Below, in pieces: positions 24,867 through 34,709 of a stretch of 64,000 bases of DNA; the stretch's first letter is position 1; the number at the start of each line of letters is the position of its first letter. This DNA is from JANQRZ01 sp965214485. GTDB taxonomy: Bacteria; Bacteroidota; Rhodothermia; Rhodothermales; JANQRZ01. The stretch spans positions 372,001-436,000 of the forward strand of contig CBDCBW010000012.1 of the NCBI GenBank assembly GCA_965214485.1, in the 5' to 3' direction. The position numbers and the translations under genes were made by a program. The notes under the pieces are model-generated. The model saw only the letters and a program-made list of their open reading frames with translations, was not told the DNA's origin and did no database searches.

Positions 24867-26882
24867 CTAGCGCAGCACCGTCACCCGGCGCGTCTCGCTA
24901 CGCTGACCCGCGCTGAGCCGCACGACGTAGACCCCACTCGGGAGCGCCTGGGCGTCGAACTGCACCTCGTGGCTGCCGGCCTCGTAGGGGCCGTCAGCGA
25001 GCACCGCGATCTCGCGCCCGAGCACGTCGTAGATCACGAGCCGTACCGCGCTCGCCTCGGACAGACCAAACCGCAGCGTCGTCGCCTCACCGAACGGGTT
25101 CGGGTAGGCCGCCAGCGCCGCCGCCTCTGCGCGCGAGGTGGCCTCCGGTGTAGCGGGCGTGTCAGCCTGCCACGCGTCGCCCGGCTGCACCGCCGCGCCC
25201 GTCGCCTCGTCCACCGCCATGAGGGCCGGCGCGCCGCCGGTGCGCGCCGCGCCGCCGAGCTTGGTGAAGCCGAACGACGCCGACGCCTCCGGCGCTGAGG
25301 GGAAGTCGCCGACGAAGCCGGTGAAGGTGTAGCCGCCGGTCGGCGCGGTGCCCGGCACCGTCTGCCGGATTGTGCGCGTGAGGACCTGCCCGGGCTGGAG
25401 CGTGACGGTGATGGGACCGAAAGCCGGGACGGTGTTGCCGTTGGGGAGCGTGGCCCTGGCCCAGGCGTCGACGCTCTGGGGGGCCGAGCCGGTGTTTTCG
25501 ATGCGCGCCGTGTAGCGCACGGGACCCCCGGCGGCGGGGACCTCGGTCTGGAGCGGCGTCAGTGCGATGTCAATCTCTCCGCCCCCCTGCCCGTCTAGGA
25601 AAAAGACGTACGCCGAGCCGCTGCTCGGGCCGGCGTCGTCGTCTGCCGCCGCTCCGACCAAGAGACGCCCGTTGGAGGCCGAGATGGAGCCACCGAACTC
25701 ATCGCCGTCGGCGCCGTCATCGGCGGTGATCGTCTCCTCCTGCGTCCATGCGCCGTCTGAGCGCTCGAACAGGTAGACGGTCCCGCCGTTCGGCCCGGCG
25801 TCCGCGTCGTCGAGCGTGGCGACGAACGCCCGGTCCCCCGAGAGCGCAACCGCCTCGCCGAACTGATCGAACGCCGCCGCGTCGTCGGCGACGAGCTTGG
25901 CCCGCTGCGTCCACGAGGTCAGAAAGCGGTCGAAGACGTAGGCTGCACCGCTGAGGTCGCCCGCGTCGGTCTTGCCGGGTGCCCCGACGAGCGCCTCGTC
26001 ACCCGAGAGCGAAACGGAGAAGCCGAAGCTGTCAAGGTCTTGCGCGTCTTCCGAAACCAGCACGGCCTCCTGGGCCCAGCTGCTGCCGGAGCGGGTGAAT
26101 ATGAAGGCAGCGCCGGTTGCGTTGACCCCGTCGTCGAACGCGGGTGCCCCGATGAGCGCACGGTCACCCGAGAGCGAAACCGAGCGTCCGAATTCGTCCT
26201 CGGACACTACGCTCGGTGTGAGTTTGGCCTCCTGCGTCCAGGTGCTGCCGGAACGCGCGAACACGTACGCCGCCCCGGCGAAGGTGCCGGCTGAGTTGCC
26301 TCGGACTGCCCCGATGAGCGCGCGGTCCTCCGAGAGCGAGAGGGAAGTGCTGAACTGGTCGCTCGCCTCGCCGTCGTCGGCGACGAGCTTGGCTTCCTGC
26401 GTCCAAGTGCTGCCGGAGCGCACGAACACGTACGCCGCCCCGCTGTTGTTGGCCGCATCGTCGTCGTTGAGCGCTCCGACGAGGGCCCGGTTCTCCGAGA
26501 GCGCGACCGCGAAGCCGAACTGGTCCAGCACCCCGCCGTCGTCGGCGAGGAGCTTGGCCTCCTGCGTCCAGGTGCTGCCGGAGCGCACGAACACGTACGC
26601 CGAGCCGCTGAAGGTGCCGTTGTCGCTATCGTTGCGTGCCCCGATCAGGGCGCGGTCACCGAAGAGCGCAACCGAGCTTCCAAACTGATCCGTGAGCGCG
26701 GCGTCGTCGGCGAGGAGCTTGGCCTCTTGGCTGACCGAAGCGCGGAAGGCGGCGGCGAGCGCAGCCGCGTCTGAGGCCGAGGCCCCCGCTTCGCGCGCGG
26801 TGTCGTAGAGTGGAGTTGCCGGCTGGGCCGCTGCGGGGAGCGCCAGGACGGCGGCGAGAAGCAAAAAGAGGAAACGAGTCAT
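24867..26882 (-). CDS. Secreted FG-GAP repeat protein with CARDB-like and T9SS domains
   Basis: 671 aa. A signal peptide (1-19) is followed by about seven repeats of some 54 residues: FGxSVALSGDRALIGA, then SGAAYVFVRSGSTWTQEAKL. They are nearly identical to each other at the protein level. Next comes a beta-sandwich segment (about 430-560, LTPLQTEVPAAGGPVRYTAR) and the sorting domain (YPNPFGEATTLRF, IYDVLGREIAVLADGPYE, final RRVTVLR). Residues about 440-640 are encoded by a 585-bp block that is almost identical to one in the gene at 29690-31930. Last of five tandem minus-strand genes. Confidence 0.88.
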   Translation of the reverse strand: MTRFLFLLLAAVLALPAAAQPATPLYDTAREAGASASDAAALAAAFRASVSQEAKLLADDAALTDQFGSSVALFGDRALIGARNDSDNGTFSGSAYVFVRSGSTWTQEAKLLADDGGVLDQFGFAVALSENRALVGALNDDDAANNSGAAYVFVRSGSTWTQEAKLVADDGEASDQFSTSLSLSEDRALIGAVRGNSAGTFAGAAYVFARSGSTWTQEAKLTPSVVSEDEFGRSVSLSGDRALIGAPAFDDGVNATGAAFIFTRSGSSWAQEAVLVSEDAQDLDSFGFSVSLSGDEALVGAPGKTDAGDLSGAAYVFDRFLTSWTQRAKLVADDAAAFDQFGEAVALSGDRAFVATLDDADAGPNGGTVYLFERSDGAWTQEETITADDGADGDEFGGSISASNGRLLVGAAADDDAGPSSGSAYVFFLDGQGGGEIDIALTPLQTEVPAAGGPVRYTARIENTGSAPQSVDAWARATLPNGNTVPAFGPITVTLQPGQVLTRTIRQTVPGTAPTGGYTFTGFVGDFPSAPEASASFGFTKLGGAARTGGAPALMAVDEATGAAVQPGDAWQADTPATPEATSRAEAAALAAYPNPFGEATTLRFGLSEASAVRLVIYDVLGREIAVLADGPYEAGSHEVQFDAQALPSGVYVVRLSAGQRSETRRVTVLR
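24975..25559 (-). repeat. 585-bp near-identical module, copy 1
   Basis: Aligns without gaps to 29798-30382. I count about a dozen mismatches by eye, and 25175-25508 appears identical. It covers the CARDB-like sandwich and the first half of the sorting domain. The last 30 or so residues of the two proteins are quite different. Confidence 0.93.
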
Positions 26883-26945
26883 GGTTCGTAGGTCAGGTTA
26901 GGGAATGAGGCCTAGCCGCAGGCCGGATTGAAGTCGAGGCAGCGT

Positions 26946-29579
26946 CTAACGGAGGACCGTGATCTGCTGCGTCTCGGTGTACTGCGCCGTGCTCAGTCGC
27001 ACGATGTAGGCCCCGTTCGGGAGGGCGCGGGCGTCGAGTTGGAGTTCGTGCGGGCCGGCTTCGTGCGGACCATCGGCCAGGACGGCGACCTCGCGGCCCA
27101 GCACGTCGTAGACCGCTAGGCGCGCGTGGCCCGCCTCGGCTAGCGCAAAGCGAAGCGTCGTCGCCGCGCCGAGCGGATTCGGGAAGGCGGACACCCCCGG
27201 TAGCCTACTCGCCGGAGCGCTCGCAGCCTCGGCGGCGGGCCAGGCCGTGGCGTCCGCCACCGTCCACTCGCCGGGCGTGCCCGCGCCCAGGGCTGCGCCG
27301 GTGACGGTGACCGTCAGCGGAACCGCGTCGCGCTCGGCGGAGGGGAAGGCCCCGAGCTTGATGGAGTAGGCGTACGTCCCGGCCGGCGCGCTGCTCGGCA
27401 CCTGCTGCGCGAAGCTCCCGCTCACCGACTGCCCTGCCGGAAGCGTTCCGCTCTGGATTACGCCCTGCGCCACCACGCGTCCCCCGCGCTCTGCCGTGAA
27501 GAAGAGGTCGCCCGTCACCGCCGCCGACGTGCCGTTGGTGACGGTATAGTCGAAGCTCAGCGCGCCACCCGGTGCCACCGTGAGCGGGCTCGTGACCTCG
27601 GCCGTGAGCGAGACCGCCTCAAGCCCGACGCCGATCACAAACAGCCCGCCCGAGAGGTCGGAGACGATCACGCGCCCGCTCGGGAGGTACGGGTAGGCCG
27701 TCCACGCGCCGTTAAAGCCGAAGCCCGAAGGCGCGTAGGTGTCGTAGAACGCCACCTGCCGGGGTTGCGACGGGTCGCGCACGTCGAAGACCTGCAGGCC
27801 CTCGGTGTAGTGCGCGACGTAGAGCGAGGTGCCGCGCACGTAGCAGTTGTGCACCACCGCGTTCGGGTCGACGATCACCTCGGCGATCAGCTCGGGGTCC
27901 TCGAGGTTCGACACGTCGAAGGCGCGCGTCCAGCGCCCACTCCCGATCTCGTCGCCGACGAAGATCGTCCGGCCGTCGGGCGTCGCGCAGACGTTGTGCG
28001 CCCCCATCGAGGCCGCCGGGTAGACGATCGTCGTGAGGACCTCCGGCGCGGTGCGGTCCGAGAGGTCGAGCACGTCGATGCCCTGGTCGTAGATCGCCGC
28101 GGCGTAGGCGAGGTCGCCGACGACCTCGAGGTCGTGGTAGTACGTCTGCCCGTCGGTCCCGTTGATCTCGCCGACGAGCGGCGGGGCGACGGGGTCAGCA
28201 GCGAGGTCGTAGATGCGGAGCCCGCCCGGCGAGCGCCCGCCAACGACGTAGAGGTAGTCGCCCTCGACCAGGATATTGTGCGAGCCGCCGAAGTCACCCG
28301 CCTGCACGTCGATCTGCCCGACTTCGACCGGGGCCGTGGGCTCGGCGAGGTCGATGATCTGGACCGGGGCGAACTCGTGCGCGAGGTAGGCGAAGCGCCC
28401 GTAGGTCTTGACGTCCTTCGCGTCGGCGATGCCGCCGATGGACGGGGATTCCAGCCCGGGCACGAAGGCGACCTCGGTCGGGGTCGGCGCGTCGAGGTCG
28501 ATCACGCTGAGGCCCTGGAAGCGCGCCGTCAGGAGCGCGTACTCGCGGCCCGTCGCCGGATCGACCCACCCCCACACGTCGCCGTAGCTCGAGCGCTCGT
28601 CGTAGCGGCCGAGCAGCTCGGCATTGAGCGCGATGCTGGGCCGGACGCTGACCTCGCGGCTGATGTCCACGACCGCGCCTCCGTCGTCGAGCACCTCGAT
28701 CCGGTAGTGCCGAGGCTCGAATCCCGTGACGGCGTGGGTGTAGGACACCGCCATCGGCGAGAGCGTAGCGAGCAGGGTGCCGGCCGGGGAGACGAAGCCG
28801 GTGTAAAGGCGAAGCTCGACGGCTTCGGGGGGCGCTTTATACGTCCAATCGAGCTCCACGGACCCCTGGCCGGTGGAGGCCGCCGTCAGCCCTGCGATGC
28901 GGGCCAGGTCCACGGTCAGCGACGCGGGGTCGGCTTCGAGAAATGCCGCGCCGGAGGCGAGGCGGCTCTGGAGCACGTAGAGCACGTCCTCGTCCGGAGG
29001 GAAGAGCACGAAGTTCCCGGCGTAGGTCTGCCCGGTCCCGTCGTAGCTGCTCGCCATGATGTAGAGAAACTCCGAGCCGCCGTCGCTGCCAGCGTCCGGG
29101 TTCCACGAGAGGTCGGGCACCTGGGCGCTCGGGTCCTCGCCGAAGACGACGTTGAGCCGCCTTGGGTTGTCCGGGTCGGAGGTGTCGTAGACCGCGCCGG
29201 GGAACGTGCCGACGTTGTTGATCTGCCACCCACCGGTCCGCCGGAACACCCCGGCGAGCGTGGTCAGCGCGCTCGAAAACACGATCTCGACAGGCAGGTC
29301 GCCGTCGGGACCGATGCTGGAGCCGAAGAACTCGCGACCCCGGAGCAGCCCGCCGCCGAACCCCTCGCCGCCGAGGTCGACCCCCACAAGCCACTGCGGG
29401 TCACCGCTCCACGTGACTGCGAGGTCGGCCTCGGTGCCGGTGGCGGCGCGCGCAGCGCCGAGTTGTTTCTGCGGATCGGGCTGAGCGGCCGAGGCGTCGA
29501 GGCGCGGGGCGCGGGTCTGTCCCAGGGCCGCCGGCGCTGCGACGGCGAGGGTGAGCAGGGCGAGGAGGAGAGTACGCAT
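26946..29579 (-). CDS. Choice-of-anchor B family secreted protein (LVIVD repeats) with T9SS domain
   Basis: 877 aa from the ATG at 29577-29579, which begins a clean signal peptide (MRTLLLALLTLAVAAPAALG). An N-terminal region and a fibronectin-like segment (about 290-370) precede a propeller of LVIVD-type repeats: LTARFQGLSVIDLDAPTPTE, VYDQ- and FDVSNLEDPEL-like units, SHNILVEGDYLYVVGG, HNCYVRGTSLYVAHY. This is the choice-of-anchor B pattern. A beta-sandwich and a sorting domain (FPNPLGAATTLRF, VYDVLGREVAVLADGPHEAG, final QQITVLR) follow. A cell-surface or secreted protein of unknown ligand. Confidence 0.88.
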   Translation of the reverse strand: MRTLLLALLTLAVAAPAALGQTRAPRLDASAAQPDPQKQLGAARAATGTEADLAVTWSGDPQWLVGVDLGGEGFGGGLLRGREFFGSSIGPDGDLPVEIVFSSALTTLAGVFRRTGGWQINNVGTFPGAVYDTSDPDNPRRLNVVFGEDPSAQVPDLSWNPDAGSDGGSEFLYIMASSYDGTGQTYAGNFVLFPPDEDVLYVLQSRLASGAAFLEADPASLTVDLARIAGLTAASTGQGSVELDWTYKAPPEAVELRLYTGFVSPAGTLLATLSPMAVSYTHAVTGFEPRHYRIEVLDDGGAVVDISREVSVRPSIALNAELLGRYDERSSYGDVWGWVDPATGREYALLTARFQGLSVIDLDAPTPTEVAFVPGLESPSIGGIADAKDVKTYGRFAYLAHEFAPVQIIDLAEPTAPVEVGQIDVQAGDFGGSHNILVEGDYLYVVGGRSPGGLRIYDLAADPVAPPLVGEINGTDGQTYYHDLEVVGDLAYAAAIYDQGIDVLDLSDRTAPEVLTTIVYPAASMGAHNVCATPDGRTIFVGDEIGSGRWTRAFDVSNLEDPELIAEVIVDPNAVVHNCYVRGTSLYVAHYTEGLQVFDVRDPSQPRQVAFYDTYAPSGFGFNGAWTAYPYLPSGRVIVSDLSGGLFVIGVGLEAVSLTAEVTSPLTVAPGGALSFDYTVTNGTSAAVTGDLFFTAERGGRVVAQGVIQSGTLPAGQSVSGSFAQQVPSSAPAGTYAYSIKLGAFPSAERDAVPLTVTVTGAALGAGTPGEWTVADATAWPAAEAASAPASRLPGVSAFPNPLGAATTLRFALAEAGHARLAVYDVLGREVAVLADGPHEAGPHELQLDARALPNGAYIVRLSTAQYTETQQITVLR

Positions 29580-29689
29580 GCGTGGGGGGAGGAAGGGGAA
29601 ACAGGAATTGCTCGTGTAAACAAGTAAAGTTAAGCCGAAAAGGGCGAGGCCGCACCCCGCGTACGGCCTCGCCTCGGCTTCTGCCGAGC

Positions 29690-31930
29690 CTAGCGGACGA
29701 GCGCGATCCGGCCGGTCTGCACAGTACCCGACGCTTCCAGCCGCCACACGTAGGTGCCGGCGGCGAGGCCACGCCCGCTGAGCGTCGCCTCGTGCGCGCC
29801 GGCCTCGTAGGGGCCGTCAGCGAGCACGGCGATCTCGCGCCCGAGCACGTCGTAGATCACGAGCCGTACCGCGCTCGCCTCGGACAGACCAAACCTCAGC
29901 GTCGTCACCTCACCGAACGGGTTCGGGTAGGCCGCCAGCGCCGTCGCCTCTGCGCGCGAGGTGGTCTCTGGTGCAGCGGGCGTGTCAGCCTGCCACACGT
30001 CGCCCGGCTGCACCGCCGCGCCCGTCGCCTCGTCCACCGCCATGAGGGCCGGCGCGCCGCCGGTGCGCGCCGCGCCGCCGAGCTTGGTGAAGCCGAACGA
30101 CGCCGACGCCTCCGGCGCTGAGGGGAAGTCGCCGACGAAGCCGGTGAAGGTGTAGCCGCCGGTCGGCGCGGTGCCCGGCACCGTCTGCCGGATTGTGCGC
30201 GTGAGGACCTGCCCGGGCTGGAGCGTGACGGTGATGGGACCGAAAGCCGGGACGGTGTTGCCGTTGGGGAGCGTGGCCCTGGCCCAGGCGTCGACGCTCT
30301 GGGGGGCCGAGCCGGTGTTTTCGATGCGCGCGGTGTAGCGCACGGGACCCCCGGCGGCCGGCACCTCAGTCTGGAGCGGCGTGAGGGCGAGGCCCAGCGC
30401 CGGACCGTCGCCGACCTGGGCGATGAAGAGGCCGTAGGCGTCGTCGGTGAAGCGGCCGAGGAAGGCGAACTCGCCGCGCGCGTTGATCGCCTGCGGCTCG
30501 CCCGCCCCGCCGGCACCGAACTCGTTGCCGAAGATCGTCGACTCGGTGTAGTCCAGGAACTCGGTCGCGCGGAACTCGCCGGGGGCGACCTCGATGGTCG
30601 AAGCCGGGAGCGGGCGCACGCCGTCTTGGGCGGTCCAGACGAAGAGGCGGATGCGGCCGCCGAAGTTCGGCTCGTCAGAGAACACCACGACACCGTTGCC
30701 AATTACCGGGTCCTGGGGAGCGGCATACGTGCCGCCACCGGGGGCCGGAGCACTCTCGAAGGCGACGAGCTGCGCGACCTTGTTCGAGGTCGCCCAGAGC
30801 GCCTGGTTGTCCGACTGCATCGCGGGCGTGACGAAGCCGCTGTAGACGACCTCGCCGCCGAGCCCCAAGCGGTGCTCGCCGACCGAGAGGTAGCTCCGAC
30901 CGGGGATGCCGGGGGCGGGGTTGCCGGCCTGGGCGACGAGGCGGAGATCGCCCGGCTCGCCGGCGATGATCTCGTCGGGGCGCGGGCTGGTGGCCGTGTT
31001 GCCGCCGGCGAGGAAGAGCACGTCGCGGTCGGCGTTGACCGAGAAGCCGACGAATGATTCGTAGGGCACGCCGCCCGGCGACGTCTCGCCCTCGACGGCG
31101 ACGATGCTTTCGACGCCCGCGGCGTCGAGCAGCGCGATGGTGCCGACGCGGTCGCCGCCCACCAGCACGCGGAAGCCAGCGCCGACCGTGCCGTCGGGCA
31201 GAAGCTCCGGCGTGTCGCCGATCGTGTTGATGGCGGTGCCCGGCAGGCCGGGCGGCGGTGCCTCGCCCTCGCGCAGCACGACCGTGAGGTTGCCCGGCGT
31301 GCCGCTGTAGAGCGCCTCGTTGTTCGAGAAGCTCACGCCGGGGCCGGTGACGCGCGCCGTGAAGGCCACCTCGCCCGCGTCGTTGAGCGAGATGTAGCGC
31401 AGCCCGCCCGAGAAGTTCTGCGGGTCGCCGATCGAGAGGCCCGGCAGGCCGGGTGCCGGGTCGCCCTCGCGGACGATGGGCGCCAGCCCGCCCGAAGCCG
31501 TGCCGGCGTAGAACACCTCGTTGTTGCTGTTGTCGATGCCCGGCCCGGTCAGGATCGCCTCGAAGGCGGCGGTGCCGCTGTTGTTGAGCGTCGCCGGCGC
31601 GATGAAGTCGCGGAACCGGGCACCGGGGACGATGGGGTCAGGGGCCAGGTCGCCCTCGCGACCGAGCAGGACGAGGTCGCCCGTCCGGGTGACGAGCCAC
31701 AGGCCGCGGTCGTTCGACGAGGTCACGCCGGGGCCTTCCAGCTCGGCCTCGAAGACGACATCGCCGGCGTCGTTGAGGGTGACGAAAAGAAACTTCTCGA
31801 ACGCGGCACCGTCGCCCGTGCCGGGGTCAGCGTCAGAGAGTAAGACGGTGCGAATCGGGAAGTCCTGCGCGCCGGCCAAGGGTGCTAAGAGCACGGCTAC
31901 GAGCGCGAGAAGCGAGGAAAGACGAAGCAT
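29690..31930 (-). CDS. Choice-of-anchor tandem NxxGxxxF repeat protein with T9SS domain
   Basis: 746 aa with a signal peptide (1-21). It has recurring units containing LNDAGEVAFTARVTGPGV, LNNSGTAAFEAILTGPGI, REGDPAPGLPG and NARGEFAFLGRF, which match the NxxGxxxF tandem-repeat family of secreted proteins. The C-terminal beta-sandwich and first half of the sorting domain come from the 585-bp shared module. The final strands (TYVWRLEASGTVQTGRIALVR) resemble instead the ends of other T9SS genes here. The gene therefore looks like a mosaic. Confidence 0.87.
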   Translation of the reverse strand: MLRLSSLLALVAVLLAPLAGAQDFPIRTVLLSDADPGTGDGAAFEKFLFVTLNDAGDVVFEAELEGPGVTSSNDRGLWLVTRTGDLVLLGREGDLAPDPIVPGARFRDFIAPATLNNSGTAAFEAILTGPGIDNSNNEVFYAGTASGGLAPIVREGDPAPGLPGLSIGDPQNFSGGLRYISLNDAGEVAFTARVTGPGVSFSNNEALYSGTPGNLTVVLREGEAPPPGLPGTAINTIGDTPELLPDGTVGAGFRVLVGGDRVGTIALLDAAGVESIVAVEGETSPGGVPYESFVGFSVNADRDVLFLAGGNTATSPRPDEIIAGEPGDLRLVAQAGNPAPGIPGRSYLSVGEHRLGLGGEVVYSGFVTPAMQSDNQALWATSNKVAQLVAFESAPAPGGGTYAAPQDPVIGNGVVVFSDEPNFGGRIRLFVWTAQDGVRPLPASTIEVAPGEFRATEFLDYTESTIFGNEFGAGGAGEPQAINARGEFAFLGRFTDDAYGLFIAQVGDGPALGLALTPLQTEVPAAGGPVRYTARIENTGSAPQSVDAWARATLPNGNTVPAFGPITVTLQPGQVLTRTIRQTVPGTAPTGGYTFTGFVGDFPSAPEASASFGFTKLGGAARTGGAPALMAVDEATGAAVQPGDVWQADTPAAPETTSRAEATALAAYPNPFGEVTTLRFGLSEASAVRLVIYDVLGREIAVLADGPYEAGAHEATLSGRGLAAGTYVWRLEASGTVQTGRIALVR
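29798..30382 (-). repeat. 585-bp near-identical module, copy 2
   Basis: Partner of 24975-25559; see that entry for the match. Confidence 0.93.
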
Positions 31931-31997
31931 GGTCTGGAGAGGATGTAAGGTGAAACGGTCTGGTTAGCGTGGGTAGGGGTGCATCGTGGAGAGCTAG

Positions 31998-33671
31998 CTA
32001 GCGAACTACAGTAAGGCGGCCCGTCTGGACGGCACCGTCGGCTTCGAGGCGGACCACATACGTGCCCGGCGCAAGCACGTCGGTGCCGAGCCGAGCCGTG
32101 TGGTCTCCGGCGGCGTACCCACCGCTGAGCACGGCGGCGGTGCGCCCGAGCAGGTCGTACACGGTGAGCCGAACCTCGCTCGGTGCCGCGAGGGAGAACG
32201 AGAGCGTGGCGACATCGGCGGCGGGGTTCGGGAAGACCGAGAGCGTGAGCGTCTCAACCCCCGGCCCGGCCTCGGTGGGGGTCGTGTTCGGGGTTCCGCT
32301 GAAGAGGTAGACCCGGCCCGGCCCGCCCTGCGCCCCGGCGTCGCCCTCGAAAAGCGCCCCGACGAGCAGGTCGCCGCGCCCGTCGCCCGTCAGGTCAGGC
32401 ACGCCGGCGACGGCGTTGCCAAAGGTGCCGCCCTCTTCCTCACTGGGCGATGAGAGCTCGAAGAGCAGCGTGCCCTCGGCCCCGCCGAAGACGTAGGCTC
32501 GGCCCGCCCCCTGCGGCGCATCGCCGGGGTCTTCGAGCGGCGCGCCGATGACGATGTCGCCGCGCCCGTCGCCGTCGAGGTCCAGGACGCCCGCCACGCG
32601 GGAGCCGAAGTTGCCCCCGGTCTCTTCATTCGGCGAGAGGAGCGTAAAGAGCACCGCGCCCGTCGTGCCTGAGAACAGGTGGACACGGCCCGCGTCGGTC
32701 GGCGAGCTGCCACGGTTTTCGTTCCGCGCCCCGACGAGCACCTCGTCCCGTCCGTCGCCGTCGGTGTCCGGCACCGACGCGACGGTGTTGCCGAAGAGCC
32801 CGAACGGCTTGGCCGTCGGGGAGTCGATCTCGCGCAAGAGGGTGCCCGTCGCGCTGAAGACGTAGGCGCGGCCCGTGAGCACGTTGAAGGCTCCGTCGGA
32901 ATCCTCGAACGGCGCGCCGACGACCAGGTCGCCCGCGCCGTCGCCGTCGAGGTCGGCGATGCCGGCCACGCTGGCCCCGAACTGCCCACTGCCCTTACGG
33001 ATGTTGGGCGAGACGAGCTCGGCGAGGACGCTCCCGGTCGCGCCCGAGAAGAGGTAGGCCTGTCCGGCAGACACGTCGCCGACATCCTCGGACGGTGCCC
33101 CGATGAGGAGGTCGCCGCGTCCGTCGCCGTCGGCATCGGGAACGGCGGCGACGCTGGTCCCGAAGACGCCGCTCTGCTGCTCGTTCGGCGAGACCAGGTC
33201 GAGCAGAAGCTCGCCCGTCGCGCCGCTGAACAGGTAGGCTCGGCCCGCATCGCCCGCGTTCAGCCCCTCACCGGAAGCCCCGATGAGCAGGTCGCCGCGC
33301 CCGTCGCCGTCGGTGTCGGGTACGCCGGCTACGCTGCCGCCGAAGAGGCCCTCGCCGGTCGGGTTGGGCGAGACGAGGTCGAGAAGAACCTCGCCTGTGG
33401 CGCCGCTAAAGAGATAGGCGCGGCCCGCCAGGAACGGCGCGTCCGGCGGCGTCTCTTGCCACGCCCCGACGAGGAGGTCTGGGACGCTGTCGCCATCGGC
33501 GTCCGGCACGGCGGAGACGGCCCGTCCGAACCGACCGTCGAACTCTTCGTTCGGCGAGGCGAGGGTCTCGATCAACCCTTGCGCCGCTGCGACGTGCGTG
33601 CAGAGAAAAAGGAGGAGGAAAGTGCGCAGGAAAAGCACGGGAGCAAGGAGGCTAGGCAGGGGGACAGACAC
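31998..33671 (-). CDS. Integrin-like FG-GAP secreted protein with T9SS domain
   Basis: 557 aa. After a signal peptide (about 1-30) come seven blades with the calcium-loop pattern DxDGDGxxDLLIG (for example VPDTDGDGRGDLLIGA), as in integrin alpha propellers, alternating with GRAYLFSGATGELLLDL. The sorting domain reads FPNPAADVATLSF, VYDLLGRTAAVLSGG, final RLTVVR. The blades are strongly alike, pointing to internal duplication. Third gene from the end of the minus-strand cluster's 5' side, 75 bp after the lipoprotein gene. Confidence 0.88.
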   Translation of the reverse strand: MSVPLPSLLAPVLFLRTFLLLFLCTHVAAAQGLIETLASPNEEFDGRFGRAVSAVPDADGDSVPDLLVGAWQETPPDAPFLAGRAYLFSGATGEVLLDLVSPNPTGEGLFGGSVAGVPDTDGDGRGDLLIGASGEGLNAGDAGRAYLFSGATGELLLDLVSPNEQQSGVFGTSVAAVPDADGDGRGDLLIGAPSEDVGDVSAGQAYLFSGATGSVLAELVSPNIRKGSGQFGASVAGIADLDGDGAGDLVVGAPFEDSDGAFNVLTGRAYVFSATGTLLREIDSPTAKPFGLFGNTVASVPDTDGDGRDEVLVGARNENRGSSPTDAGRVHLFSGTTGAVLFTLLSPNEETGGNFGSRVAGVLDLDGDGRGDIVIGAPLEDPGDAPQGAGRAYVFGGAEGTLLFELSSPSEEEGGTFGNAVAGVPDLTGDGRGDLLVGALFEGDAGAQGGPGRVYLFSGTPNTTPTEAGPGVETLTLSVFPNPAADVATLSFSLAAPSEVRLTVYDLLGRTAAVLSGGYAAGDHTARLGTDVLAPGTYVVRLEADGAVQTGRLTVVR

Positions 33672-33746
33672 TGGGAAACAGACACGGAGAAAGAGCGGTA
33701 CCGGGCCACCACCGTTCCGGCACCGCCCGTCGAAGGCGTGCTGCGC

Positions 33747-34709
33747 TCAGTCGGTGAGCTGGCCCTCGAACAGACCGTCGTCGGTGCCGCTGAAGACGGT
33801 GCCCTGGATGCGGCCCGTGGCGCGGTCGAAGAAGGCGTCGCTGCTAAGCGAGAAGCCGTTCTCGCCGTCGGCGTCGGGCTGGACACGCGCGATGAACGAG
33901 CGGACGACCGAGTTGTCCGGCACGCAGCGGTTGTCGGTGAGGGAGCCGTCGGTGACGGCCTGCGCGCCGTTGCCCACGTCGAGCGTGCCGGTGACCGGCG
34001 CGCTCATCTGGCACCCGCCGGCCGTGCCGACGTCGAGGGTGAGGGTGCCGCCAAGGACCTCGCCGCCGAGCGTCGCCGAGAAGTCGAACGTGAGCGTCTC
34101 GCCGAAGACGTCGTCGAACGGGATCAGCTCCGGCTCGGCGTCGGCGGGCGTGAAGGTGATCAGGAGCGCGTCGAGGTTCCACCCGCCGCTTGCTGCCTCA
34201 GACGTGATCGTGAGCGTGCGCGGTGCCCCGGCTTCGACGAGGAACGAGGCGGGCGTCGCGAAAATCGCCGGGGCCTGCTGCCCACCGGACGACGGCAGGT
34301 TGAAGGTCACCTCGTCGGCTCCGGCGAGGACGCCGCTGGCCTCGACCTCGACCGGCTGCACGGCACCGGAGGAGTAGAAGAAGGTGAGACGGTAGCGTCC
34401 GGTCTCGGGCACCCGGAAGGTAAACCGGAGCTCGCCCTCGCCGCGGTCGGGGAAGCGGACGAACGTCTGGCCGTTGCGGGTGAGGATGCGCGCCGTACCA
34501 CTCGGCGTGCCGCGCTCCGCCTGAACGAGGGTGGATGAGGTTCCGAGCGCGATGGGCTCGGACGCTGAGGTTGCCGGAGCGTTACCGGGACCGGCGGCAC
34601 CGGGGTCGGCGGCGTCGCAGCCGGAGAGGGCGATGCCCGTTATTGCAAAGATGGCGAACAACACCAACAGGGTGGAGCGAGCAGAGAGGGTGGAGCGGGA
34701 GTAGGTCAT
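33747..34709 (-). CDS. Lipoprotein with carbohydrate-binding-module-like domain
   Basis: 320 aa from the ATG at 34707-34709. The signal sequence ends at a lipobox (ALSGC). An N-terminal beta-sandwich (about 50-170; VQAERGTPSG, RFTFRVPETGRYRLTFFYSS, GGWNLDALLITF) resembles CBM6/CBM35-type modules. The C-terminal half (TLTFDFSATLGGEVLGGTLT...) is unassigned. It is first in the minus-strand cluster, so it may anchor or bind sugar for the secreted proteins that follow; this is inference. The 12-mer word lies in its signal-peptide codons. Confidence 0.7.
   Translation of the reverse strand: MTYSRSTLSARSTLLVLFAIFAITGIALSGCDAADPGAAGPGNAPATSASEPIALGTSSTLVQAERGTPSGTARILTRNGQTFVRFPDRGEGELRFTFRVPETGRYRLTFFYSSGAVQPVEVEASGVLAGADEVTFNLPSSGGQQAPAIFATPASFLVEAGAPRTLTITSEAASGGWNLDALLITFTPADAEPELIPFDDVFGETLTFDFSATLGGEVLGGTLTLDVGTAGGCQMSAPVTGTLDVGNGAQAVTDGSLTDNRCVPDNSVVRSFIARVQPDADGENGFSLSSDAFFDRATGRIQGTVFSGTDDGLFEGQLTD
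34637..34648 (+). repeat. 12-mer word CCGTTATTGCAA, copy 2
   Basis: Lies in the signal-peptide region of the lipoprotein gene. On the coding strand it spells TTTGCAATAACGG (F-A-I-T), using AT-ending codons rare in this genome. Confidence 0.9.
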
